DNA from: Rubrobacter xylanophilus
Lineage (GTDB): Bacteria; Actinomycetota; Rubrobacteria; Rubrobacterales; Rubrobacteraceae
Reading direction: 5' to 3'
DNA length: 64,000 nucleotides
Assembly (NCBI RefSeq): GCF_007164525.1
Contig: NZ_AP019791.1
Span: 1,041,501 to 1,105,500, forward strand
Each line of letters opens with the position of its first letter. Position 1 is the stretch's first letter. Below, one piece after another: positions 1 to 7,434 of this stretch. Position numbers and translations under genes: made by a program. The notes below the pieces were generated by a model. It made no database searches and was not told the DNA's origin. It was given only the letters and a program-made list of their open reading frames with translations.

Positions 1-864
1 GAGGAAGGAGGCGAAGGCGGCCGAGCCGAGTATACCTACGGCCACCTTGCGGTAGCGGGCGTGCACGATCATGGCGAGGCAGGCCCCCGGAAGCCCGAAC
101 ATCATGACCAGGAAGAACCCCGACATGAAGAACCCGGCGGTGGGGTCCCCCGCAAAGTACCGGGTGAGGTCCCCGTGCACCGGTCCGTCCGGCCCCTGGT
201 AGGTTCCGAGCTGGAACCAGACGTAGGTGTTCAGGACGTGGTGCAGCCCCACCGGGATGAGGAGCCGGTTGAGGAAGCCGTAGATCCCGGTCCCAACCGC
301 GCCGAGCCCGACTATCGCCTGACCGGCGGCGTTCACGACCTCCTGAACCGGAGGCCAGACGAGCCCGAAGACCGCGCCGAGCACCAGCGCGGCGAGCGCG
401 GTAACGATGGGCACGAAGCGCCGCCCGCCGAAGAAGGCCAGATAGTCCGGCAGGCGTATGTCGTGGAACCTCCTGTAGAGGCCCGCCGCCACGAGCCCGG
501 CGATGATGCCGGAGAGGACGCCCATGTTTATGTTCGGGTCCGGCTCGCCGTCCACCTGCGGGATGACAGCCTCGAACACCCCGTCGAACACCAGAAACCC
601 GACCAGTCCGGCGAGCGCCGCCGCCCCGTCTCCCCCCGCCAGCCCGAAGGCTATGCCGACGGCGAAGATCATGGAGAGGTTGTCGAAGACGGCCTGCCCG
701 GCGGCCGCCATCCAGGGAAGATCCAACAGATCCTGCTGCCCCAGCCTCAGCAAAAGCGCCGCCGCCGGAAGCACCGCGATCGGAAGCATCAGCGAACGCC
801 CAAGGCTCTGTAGAGCCCCCAGAACCCGCTCCCAGCCGAATCCCCCCACAGCCGTCGTGCCCAT
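1..864 (-). CDS. nagE: PTS EIIC permease, N-acetylglucosamine type (partial)
   Basis: Reverse-strand frame open from an ATG at 864 to the window edge, so the C-terminus (and any EIIB domain) is missing. Translation begins MGTTAVGGFGWERVLGALQS and is a polytopic membrane protein of the glucose/GlcNAc EIIC family. Visible family landmarks are the N-terminal LMLPIAVLPAAALLLRLG helix, the substrate-side stretch DIRLPDYLAFFGGRRFVPI (around residue 145) and PVGLHHVLNTYVWFQLG (around residue 210), which favours GlcNAc over glucose. It would import and phosphorylate an amino sugar using phosphate from the EI and HPr encoded just upstream. A purine-rich GGGGAGGCGG precedes the ATG. Substrate is inferred from family resemblance only. 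Confidence 0.85.
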   Translation of the reverse strand, partial: MGTTAVGGFGWERVLGALQSLGRSLMLPIAVLPAAALLLRLGQQDLLDLPWMAAAGQAVFDNLSMIFAVGIAFGLAGGDGAAALAGLVGFLVFDGVFEAVIPQVDGEPDPNINMGVLSGIIAGLVAAGLYRRFHDIRLPDYLAFFGGRRFVPIVTALAALVLGAVFGLVWPPVQEVVNAAGQAIVGLGAVGTGIYGFLNRLLIPVGLHHVLNTYVWFQLGTYQGPDGPVHGDLTRYFAGDPTAGFFMSGFFLVMMFGLPGACLAMIVHARYRKVAVGILGSAAFASFL

Positions 865-897
865 GCTCCGCCTCCCCTACCTCTTCGAAGTCGTCAT

Positions 898-914
898 GTG
901 GACTATACTACCAC
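898..914. promoter_or_regulatory. Inverted repeat over a putative promoter upstream of the EIIC gene
   Basis: In the 92 bp between EI and EIIC the reverse strand reads GTGGTAGTATAGTCCAC, with GTGG/CCAC arms around a possible -10 (TATAGT) and a weak TTTGCC about 18 bp upstream. The shape recalls GntR/HutC-type (NagR/DasR) operators used on GlcNAc genes, but the spacing differs from those consensus sites, so this is a candidate only. Confidence 0.3.
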
Positions 915-956
915 CCTGTAGATAGGGCAAAGGCTTCCGGGAGTTCAAAGAAGGGT

Positions 957-2591
957 TCAGAGCCTGGAGATCACCCTCTTGGCCCGCGGTATGGAGGGTG
1001 GGCTCATGGAGAGCTCGGTGACGCCGAGCCGGATGAGATGGGGGATCATGTCGGGGTCCCCGGCGGCCTCGCCGCAGGCTCCTACCCAGATCCCCTCCTT
1101 CTTCGCGGCCTCGCAGGTGAGCCGGACGAGCTCCAGGACGGCCGGATGGTCGGCCCGGTAGAGGTGACGCAGCAGTTCGTTGCCCCGGTCGGCGGCCAGG
1201 GTGTACTGGATGAGATCGTTGGTCCCGATGGAGAAGAAGGAGACCTCGCGGGCGAGCTCCGCGGCGAGGATGGCGGCGGCGGGGGTCTCCACCATCACCC
1301 CGACCTCCAGCGGGCCGCAGGAAGTTCCCTCCTCCTCGAGTTCCCGGCGACACTCCTCCAGGTGCGCCTTCGCCGCCCGGACCTCCTCCACCCCCGTCAC
1401 CATCGGGAACATCACCTTCAGGTTGCCGTGGGCCGCCGCACGCAGAACAGCCCGCAGCTGGGTCCTGAAGAGGTCCGGCAAGTCCAGAGACATCCTTATC
1501 CCCCGCCACCCCAGGAACGGGTTCTCTTCTGCAGGACGGTCGATGCCCGGCAGGTCCTTGTCCCCGCCGACGTCCAGGGTGCGGACGATCACCGGCCTCT
1601 CCCCGAAAATCTCCGCAACCCGCCGGTAGGCAATGTACTGCTCCTCCTCGGAGGGCAGCTCCTCCCGTTCCATGAACAAAAACTCCGTCCGGAAGAGACC
1701 CACCCCCTCTGCTCCCCAGGCGAGCGCCTCCTCCGCCTCCTCCGGCGATCCCAGGTTGGCGGAGACCTCGATCCTAATCCCGTCTCGCGTGCGCGCCTCC
1801 ACGTGACGGTACTCCTCCAGCAGAGCGGCCTCGGAGGCCGCCTTCTTCCGCCGCCGCTCTAAGTCCTCCAGCGTGTCCGGGTCCGGGTCGGCGACGGCGT
1901 AGCCCCCGGTGCCGTCCACGGCCACGACGGAGGCCCCGAAAGCCTCCTCCAGCCGGTCCCCAACCCCCACCACCGCCGGTATCCCGAAAGAGCGGGCCAT
2001 TATCGCGACGTGGGAGGTGCGCGAGCCTTCGGCGGTCACGAAGCCTAAGACCCTCTCCCGGGGAAGCCGGGCGGTGTCCGAGGGCAGGAGGTTGCGGGCC
2101 AGGATCACCGAAGGGCGCTCGAGGCCCTCCAGCCCCGAGGAGGAGCCGCCGACCAGCTCGGCGGCGATCTGGGCGGACACGTCGCGCACGTCGTCGGCCC
2201 GCGCCGCCATGTACTCGTCGTCCATGGCGACAAAGGCCTCGGCGTACTCCTCGCCCACGGCGAGCACCGCGGAAGCAGCGCTCTCCCCCTCCTCGCGCAC
2301 CCGCTGCTCCACCTCGGCGGTGAGCTCCGGATCAGCAGCGAGCTCCGCGTGCGCCTCGAAGATGGCCGCCTCCTCCCCACTCCCCGCCTCCCGCAGCCCG
2401 GCGGCGGTCTTGAGGAGACGCTCCCGAACGGTCTCCACGGCCCGCCGGAAACGCGAGACCTCCTCCTCCACGGCCTCCCCGGGGATGCTCCCCGCCTCCG
2501 GCTCCGGGCCGCGGGGAGCGTACACGTAGGCGGGCCCCACGGCTATCCCCTCGGAGGCCGCCACGCCGGAGAGGCGCACGGAGCCGCCCAT
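957..2591 (-). CDS. ptsI: Phosphoenolpyruvate-protein phosphotransferase, PTS Enzyme I
   Basis: A 544-residue cytoplasmic enzyme that transfers phosphate from phosphoenolpyruvate to HPr. Domains in order: an N-terminal HPr-binding helical domain, the swivelling phosphohistidine domain with the active-site motif GSRTSHVAIMAR (His194), and a C-terminal TIM-barrel with FRTEFLFMER, MVETPAA and GTNDLIQYTLAADRGN. The length is slightly short of the usual 570 but all catalytic blocks are present. The start at 2591 lies 6 bp after the HPr stop, so the two are co-transcribed. EIIC follows 92 bp further on, possibly in the same unit or behind its own promoter. Confidence 0.95.
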   Translation of the reverse strand: MGGSVRLSGVAASEGIAVGPAYVYAPRGPEPEAGSIPGEAVEEEVSRFRRAVETVRERLLKTAAGLREAGSGEEAAIFEAHAELAADPELTAEVEQRVREEGESAASAVLAVGEEYAEAFVAMDDEYMAARADDVRDVSAQIAAELVGGSSSGLEGLERPSVILARNLLPSDTARLPRERVLGFVTAEGSRTSHVAIMARSFGIPAVVGVGDRLEEAFGASVVAVDGTGGYAVADPDPDTLEDLERRRKKAASEAALLEEYRHVEARTRDGIRIEVSANLGSPEEAEEALAWGAEGVGLFRTEFLFMEREELPSEEEQYIAYRRVAEIFGERPVIVRTLDVGGDKDLPGIDRPAEENPFLGWRGIRMSLDLPDLFRTQLRAVLRAAAHGNLKVMFPMVTGVEEVRAAKAHLEECRRELEEEGTSCGPLEVGVMVETPAAAILAAELAREVSFFSIGTNDLIQYTLAADRGNELLRHLYRADHPAVLELVRLTCEAAKKEGIWVGACGEAAGDPDMIPHLIRLGVTELSMSPPSIPRAKRVISRL

Positions 2592-2597
2592 CCCCGG

Positions 2598-2858
2598 CTA
2601 GACCTCCTCGGAGGTCACGACCCTGACCAGCGCCTCGACGGCCTCCTCCGCATCCTCGCCCTCGGCCCGGATCACCACCCGGTCGCCCTTCTTGGCCCCG
2701 AGCGTCATCAGCTTCAGCGGGCTCTTGGCGTTGGCCTCCCTGCCGTCCTTTACGACCACGATGTCCGAGACGAACTGCTTGGCCGTGCTCACGAACTTCG
2801 CGGCGGGCCTGGCGTGAAGCCCCGCCTCGGGCACCACCGTCACCTCCCGTTCGACCAT
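2598..2858 (-). CDS. ptsH: Phosphocarrier protein HPr
   Basis: An 86-residue HPr. The phosphoacceptor His15 sits in EAGLHARPAAKF, and Ser46 sits in NAKSPLKLM at the position phosphorylated by HPr kinase in Gram-positive bacteria, so serine-type regulation is possible if a kinase exists elsewhere. The ATG at 2858 is chosen because GATGAGGAG lies just upstream. The frame extends 21 codons further (to 2921) but that stretch has no HPr similarity. First gene of the ptsH-ptsI unit. Confidence 0.95.
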   Translation of the reverse strand: MVEREVTVVPEAGLHARPAAKFVSTAKQFVSDIVVVKDGREANAKSPLKLMTLGAKKGDRVVIRAEGEDAEEAVEALVRVVTSEEV

Positions 2859-3033
2859 AAGGCTCCTCATCCTGCACGAAGAAGTACTACAGGCTGCGCT
2901 CATCCTCGGTCCCAGGACCACCCCGCAGTCTATAACACAAAGCGGCGAACCGCCCGGTGCACACGCGGCGGAGAGCGGCGGTCACGGATGACCCTCACCC
3001 CCTACCCGGAACCGGGCTCTGAGGGAGAGGATT
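2859..3033 (-). promoter_or_regulatory. Leader/promoter region of ptsHI with an inverted repeat
   Basis: Non-coding gap between HPr and the hydrolase stop. On the reverse strand it holds TTATAGACT (possible -10) and, nearer the gene (2909-2920), an inverted repeat GGTCC/GGACC with a 2-bp centre. The repeat loosely resembles sugar-responsive GntR sites. Function is inferred only. Confidence 0.3.
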
Positions 3034-3804
3034 TCAGCCGCCCCGCGCCGCCTTCGCGTGCCGCTCGAAGAACTCCGCCGCGCGGCGGAGGATGAGGTCC
3101 GCGTCGTTGTCCAGCGTGGCGACGTGGTAGGAGTCCTCGAGCCAGAGCACCTCCCTCTCGGCGCTCGCCACGCGGCCCGCAATATACTCCGTGTTCGCCG
3201 GCGGGACGACGTGGTCCTCGCGCGAGACCACCGCGAGCATCGGGCACACGATGCGGGGCAGGAGCTCCTCCGCGGCCTTCATCAGGGCGAAGAGCTCCTT
3301 TATCGTCGGCACCGGGACCACCGGGTAAGCCAGCTCGGTCACGCCGGAAGCCTTGATGTCGTTGCCGACGCCCGGGACCTCGGCGGGCGCATCCTCCGCG
3401 AAGGCGAGGGAGGCCAGGTCCGGGTTGTTCACGAAGACGGCCGCGTTGATGGGCACGATCCCCGCGAACATCTCCGGGTGCCGGCCGGCCATGTACAGCG
3501 TGAGCGTCCCGCCCATCGAGAGCCCGGCCATGAACAGCGTCTCGCACCGCTCCCGCAGCCAGGAGGCGGCCCCCTCGATGTCCGCGACCCAGTCCGCCGC
3601 CGTGGCCGCCGCCATCTCCTCCGGCGTGGTCCCGTGCCCCCTCAGGCGCGGGAGCGCCACGGTGAAGCCGCGCTCCGCGAGCCCCTCGGCCAGCGGGCGC
3701 ATGCTCTGCGGCGAGCCCGTGTAGCCGTGTGAGACCAGCACGCCCGCCCTGCCTCCCTCGGCGTAGAACGGCTCCGCCCCCTCCATCACCCGAGCCTCGC
3801 TCAT
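3034..3804 (-). CDS. Alpha/beta hydrolase, carboxylesterase / monoacylglycerol-lipase type
   Basis: A 256-residue soluble alpha/beta hydrolase. The oxyanion-hole segment VLVSHGYTGSPQSMRPLAE is followed by the nucleophile elbow GLSMGG (Ser96). The acid is probably in VVSREDHVVPP and the histidine in DSYHVATLDND near the C-terminus. The organisation resembles thermostable Bacillus-type carboxylesterase/monoglyceride lipase. An upstream ATG at 3810 touches the GGGAGGG ribosome site, so the ATG at 3804 (7-nt spacing) is preferred. Last gene of the ammonia-lyase operon, 12 bp after the SDR stop. Its role there may be ester or CoA-thioester hydrolysis, which is not demonstrable from sequence. Confidence 0.8.
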   Translation of the reverse strand: MSEARVMEGAEPFYAEGGRAGVLVSHGYTGSPQSMRPLAEGLAERGFTVALPRLRGHGTTPEEMAAATAADWVADIEGAASWLRERCETLFMAGLSMGGTLTLYMAGRHPEMFAGIVPINAAVFVNNPDLASLAFAEDAPAEVPGVGNDIKASGVTELAYPVVPVPTIKELFALMKAAEELLPRIVCPMLAVVSREDHVVPPANTEYIAGRVASAEREVLWLEDSYHVATLDNDADLILRRAAEFFERHAKAARGG

Positions 3805-3816
3805 TCGCATCCCTCC

Positions 3817-4584
3817 CTAACGCGGCGCCATCCGCAGAGCGCCGTCGAGGCGTATGACCTCGCCGTTGAGCATCTCGTTCTCGACGATGTGCCGCGCGAG
3901 CGCCGCGTACTCCCCGGGTCTGCCGAGGCGTGGCGGGAACGGCACCTGCCTGCCCAAAGACTCACGCGCCGCCTCCGGGAGGGCGGCGAGCATCGGGGTG
4001 TCGAAGATCCCGGGGGCGATGGTGACGACCCTTATGCCGTGCTCGGCCAGCTCGCGCGCGACGGGCAGTGTCATGGCGACGACGCCGCCCTTTGAGGCCG
4101 AGTAGGCGGCCTGCCCGATCTGACCGTCGAAGGCGGCGACGCTGGCGGTGTTAACGATCACGCCCCGCTCGCCACCCTCCGTCGGCTCGTTCCCGGCCAT
4201 GGCGGCCGCCGCGAGCCGGATCGCGTTGAACGTCCCGACGAGGTTTATCTGCACGGCGCGCACGAAGTCCTCGAGCGGGTGTACGCCCTTCCTGCCGAGC
4301 ACCTTCTTCGCCGGACCTATCCCGGCGCAGTTGACGAGGCCGTGCAGCCCGCCGAAGCTCTCCACGGCCGCGTCCACCGCCCCCTGCACGCTGTCCCCGT
4401 CGGTGACGTCGGTGCGGACGAAGCGCGCCCTCTCCCCTATCTCCGAGGCCGTCTCCTTGCCGGCCTCCTCGTTCACGTCGGCGAGCACCACGCTCGCCCC
4501 ACCCTCCGCGAACAGGCGGGCGGTCGCCGCCCCGAGGCCCGAGCCCCCACCGGTGACGAGAAACGTCCTGTTCTCCAGCTGCAA
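3817..4584 (-). CDS. Short-chain dehydrogenase, 3-hydroxyacyl-CoA dehydrogenase (type II) like
   Basis: A 255-residue classical SDR. The nucleotide-binding [12 protein letters not shown] motif is at residue 11, followed by an acidic VVLADVNEE that favours NAD, then NCAG, the Ser in NTASVAAF and the YSASKGG catalytic Tyr/Lys. The overall pattern, including [20 protein letters not shown] near the end, matches 17-beta-HSD10-like 3-hydroxyacyl-CoA dehydrogenases. It starts at a TTG with a strong GGAGGGGG site 5 bp upstream, 18 bp after the thiolase stop. In this operon it would oxidise a 3-hydroxyacyl-CoA intermediate before thiolysis (inference). Confidence 0.85.
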   Translation of the reverse strand: MQLENRTFLVTGGGSGLGAATARLFAEGGASVVLADVNEEAGKETASEIGERARFVRTDVTDGDSVQGAVDAAVESFGGLHGLVNCAGIGPAKKVLGRKGVHPLEDFVRAVQINLVGTFNAIRLAAAAMAGNEPTEGGERGVIVNTASVAAFDGQIGQAAYSASKGGVVAMTLPVARELAEHGIRVVTIAPGIFDTPMLAALPEAARESLGRQVPFPPRLGRPGEYAALARHIVENEMLNGEVIRLDGALRMAPR

Positions 4585-4602
4585 GTCCCCCTCCTCTCTC
4601 CG

Positions 4603-5787
4603 TCAGTCCTCGACGCGCAAGACCAGCGCGGCCCCACTGTCCCCGGCGGCGCAGCCGGTGAAGAGCCCCACGCCTCCGCCCCGCAGCCTGAGCTCCTCGA
4701 CGAGCTCGGCGACGAGGCGCAGCCCCGTCGGCCCCTGCGGATGCCCGTAGACGAGGCTGGAGCCGTAGTTGTTCATCTTATCCTGCGGGAAGCCTAGCTT
4801 CCGGGAGAGGTGGACGTCGTTGACGGCGAAGGGGTTGTGGGTCTTTATCGCGTCCACGCCGTCCATCGAGAGCCCGGCCGCCTCCAGCGCGGCCAGGGCC
4901 GCGGGGACGGGTGCCTTGGGCATCCGGGCCCTCTCGACCCGCGCGAAGCCGACGGCGAGCAGCCTCACCACCCCCTCTCCCCCGCCGAGCTCGCGCGCCC
5001 GCTTCCCCGTGGTGACCAGCGCCCCCGCAGCCCCGTCGGCGGGGTGGGTCTGGCTCCCGAAGGTCACGACCCCGCCCCCGGTAACCGGCTTGAGCTTCGC
5101 GAGCCCTTCACGGGTGGTCGGGTAGACGCCGTGGTCCTCCTCTAGCAGAAGCGGCTTTCCGCGGGGGCGCGGTACCTCCACCGGGACCATGTAGCGCCTC
5201 TGGAAGGCGCGGTCGCCCGCGAGGGCCTCCCGGTACTGCTCGTAGCGCAGCAGGGTCACCTCGTCGAGCTCCTCGCGGGTGATCCCCTCCTCCGCGGCCA
5301 CGGCCTCGGCGGTGGCGACCATGGACTCTCCGGCCCAGGGGTCGCGGGCGAAGGCGTCGAGCACCCAGTGTTCCACCTCCGGAGCACCGCCCATGCCGGA
5401 GGGATTGGGGTAGAGGAGGGTGGGGCCGTTGGAGGTGCGGTCGGCGGTGACGACGAGGGTGGGCTCGGGGCCCGCGGAGGCGGCGGCCGCGGCGAGACAG
5501 GCCACCGAGGTGGCGCAGGCCTGCGAGATCATCGGTCCGGTCACCGCCGGGGCCCCGAGGCGGGCGGCGAGGGTGGGGGCGCCGTAGAAGATCTCCTTCT
5601 GGGGGACGGTCCATCCGAAGACGAGAGAGCCCGTCTCCCCGGGGTCGAATCCCCGCTCCTCGAGCGCCCGCCCGGTGACCCGGACGGCGAGCTCCAGGCC
5701 GCTCACCTCGGCGAGCGGCCCCTGCCAGCGGGCGAAGGGCGAGGACCAGAGGAAACCTGCGGGGATGCAGGCGTCCCGGAACCTCAT
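4603..5787 (-). CDS. Thiolase-family acyltransferase
   Basis: A 394-residue thiolase-fold enzyme with nucleophile Cys91 in ISQACATSVACLAAAA. The second-site block is NNYGSSLVYGHPQGPTG (His of the GHP motif) and the C-terminal cysteine lies in GLFTGCAAGDSGAA. The C-terminal cysteine loop is divergent from the usual CxGGGQG, so this belongs to a non-standard subgroup rather than a biosynthetic acetyl-CoA acetyltransferase. Its start overlaps the ligase stop by 4 bp (ATGA), implying coupled translation. Expected reaction: CoA-dependent cleavage of a 3-oxoacyl-CoA. With the lyase and ligase, 3-oxo-3-phenylpropionyl-CoA is a reasonable candidate substrate. Confidence 0.85.
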   Translation of the reverse strand: MRFRDACIPAGFLWSSPFARWQGPLAEVSGLELAVRVTGRALEERGFDPGETGSLVFGWTVPQKEIFYGAPTLAARLGAPAVTGPMISQACATSVACLAAAAASAGPEPTLVVTADRTSNGPTLLYPNPSGMGGAPEVEHWVLDAFARDPWAGESMVATAEAVAAEEGITREELDEVTLLRYEQYREALAGDRAFQRRYMVPVEVPRPRGKPLLLEEDHGVYPTTREGLAKLKPVTGGGVVTFGSQTHPADGAAGALVTTGKRARELGGGEGVVRLLAVGFARVERARMPKAPVPAALAALEAAGLSMDGVDAIKTHNPFAVNDVHLSRKLGFPQDKMNNYGSSLVYGHPQGPTGLRLVAELVEELRLRGGGVGLFTGCAAGDSGAALVLRVED

Positions 5788-7415
5788 TCGGCACCCTTCT
5801 GCTTGCGGGCGCGCTCCTCCTGGGCGAGCACCCTCCTCAAGAGCTTGCCCACCGCGCTCTTGGGCAGCTCCTCCCGAAACTCCACCGCTTTGGGTACCTT
5901 GTAGGGGGCAAGCTCGCCCCTGCAGTGCTCCACGAGATCTTCCTCCGTGAGGGCGCTCCCTTCCTTCCTGACCACAAAGGCCTTCACCACCTCCCCCCGG
6001 TAGGGGTCGGGACTCCCCACTACGACCGCCTCCACAACCTCCGGGTGGGCGTAGAGCACCTCTTCGACCTCCCGGGGATAGACCTTGTAGCCGCTTACGT
6101 TGATCATGTCCTTCTTGCGGTCGACGATGTACAGGTAGCCCTCTTCGTCCATCCGGACGATGTCGCCCGTGTAGAGCCAGCCGTCCCTGAGGGCCTTCTC
6201 GGTCTCCCCGGGCATGTTCCAGTAGCCCTTCATGACCTGGGGGCCTTTCACGAGGAGTTCGCCGGGCTCGCCCGGGGGCATCTCCCGCTCCCCGGTCTCG
6301 GGGTCCACGACGCGCACGTCGGTACCGGGGATCGGCACCCCGACGCTCCCGGGAACCGGGCCCCTGAGGTAGGTGTTGAACGAGACCGGCGCCCCCTCGG
6401 AGAGGCCGTAGCCCTCCCAGATGTCGCGGCCGGTCTTCTGCTTGAAGGAGCGCATGAGCCCCACGGGCACGCTGGCCCCGCCGGAGGTGTAGAGCAGGAC
6501 CTCGTCGAGCCCGTACTTCTCCATCTCCGGGTAGCTGTGCAGCGCCATGTACAGGGTGGCGACCCCGGCGAGCATTATGGGCCTCTCGCGCTTTATGAGC
6601 TGCATCATCTCGTCGGGCTGGAACTTCGGGACGAGCAGCAAATTCCAGCCGTGCCGGAGGCTGAAGAGCAGCACCATGGTCATCCCGAAGATGTGGAAGA
6701 GCGGGGCCACGGCGACGACCCTGCCGTTCTCGGGGAAGTCCTCGGGGTTCTCGATGAGGAGGTCTATGGTCTGCTGCACCCCGCCGAGCAGGTTACGGTG
6801 GGTGAGCATCGCGCCCTTGGAGATCCCGGTGGTCCCGCCGGTGTACTGGATGGAGGCCAGGTCCTCAACCGGGTCTATCTCCACTTCGGGCGGCGGACCG
6901 GAGGCCGAATCCAGAAAGCGCTCGAAGGAGAGATCTCCGTCGGCCAGGCCGCCCTCGGGCTCCCCGACGCACACCACGCGTCGCAGTGGGGTGCGCGGCT
7001 GGACGTCCTTGACCTTCGGGTACATGGCGGCGTGCACCACGGCGGTCTCCGTGCCGGAGTTGGAGAGGATGTGCTCCAGCTCGCGCCCGACGTAGAGGGG
7101 GTTTATCTGGGTCGCGGCCGCCCCGGTGCGCACGATGCCGAAGAAGCCTATGACGTACTCCGGGCAGTTGGGGAGCATGAGCCCCACCCGGTCGCCCTTG
7201 CGCACCCCGGCCCCGTGCAGCGCGGCGGCGAAGCCTTCCGAGAGCTCGAGCAGCTCCCGGTAGGAGATCGCGCGCTCCCCCATGGTCAGAGCGGTGTGCG
7301 AGGGGAAGCTGCGTGCCGCGTTCTCCAGAAAGGCGGGCAGGCTCTCCTCGATGACCCTGGGCGGTATCCTGTCCCCGTAGACCTTCAGCCAGGGACGTCC
7401 CTCTTCCCGCAGCAT
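5784..7415 (-). CDS. AMP-forming acyl-CoA ligase (long-chain / aryl acid type)
   Basis: A 543-residue class I adenylate-forming enzyme. The P-loop-like motif IQYTGGTTGISKGAMLTHRN is near residue 185, with YGLSEGAPVSFN (A5), GWLYTGDIVRMDEEGY (A7), DRKKDMINVSGYKVYPREVE (A8) and the catalytic Lys in PKSAVGKLLRR (A10). It resembles FadD-type ligases, which include 4-coumarate/cinnamate ligases, so chain class cannot be fixed from sequence. AAAGGAGGAG precedes the ATG. Position directly after an ammonia-lyase gene (19 bp) suggests activation of an arylpropenoic acid such as cinnamate. Confidence 0.9.
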   Translation of the reverse strand: MLREEGRPWLKVYGDRIPPRVIEESLPAFLENAARSFPSHTALTMGERAISYRELLELSEGFAAALHGAGVRKGDRVGLMLPNCPEYVIGFFGIVRTGAAATQINPLYVGRELEHILSNSGTETAVVHAAMYPKVKDVQPRTPLRRVVCVGEPEGGLADGDLSFERFLDSASGPPPEVEIDPVEDLASIQYTGGTTGISKGAMLTHRNLLGGVQQTIDLLIENPEDFPENGRVVAVAPLFHIFGMTMVLLFSLRHGWNLLLVPKFQPDEMMQLIKRERPIMLAGVATLYMALHSYPEMEKYGLDEVLLYTSGGASVPVGLMRSFKQKTGRDIWEGYGLSEGAPVSFNTYLRGPVPGSVGVPIPGTDVRVVDPETGEREMPPGEPGELLVKGPQVMKGYWNMPGETEKALRDGWLYTGDIVRMDEEGYLYIVDRKKDMINVSGYKVYPREVEEVLYAHPEVVEAVVVGSPDPYRGEVVKAFVVRKEGSALTEEDLVEHCRGELAPYKVPKAVEFREELPKSAVGKLLRRVLAQEERARKQKGAE

Positions 7416-7434
7416 TTTCCGGCTCCTCCTTTCC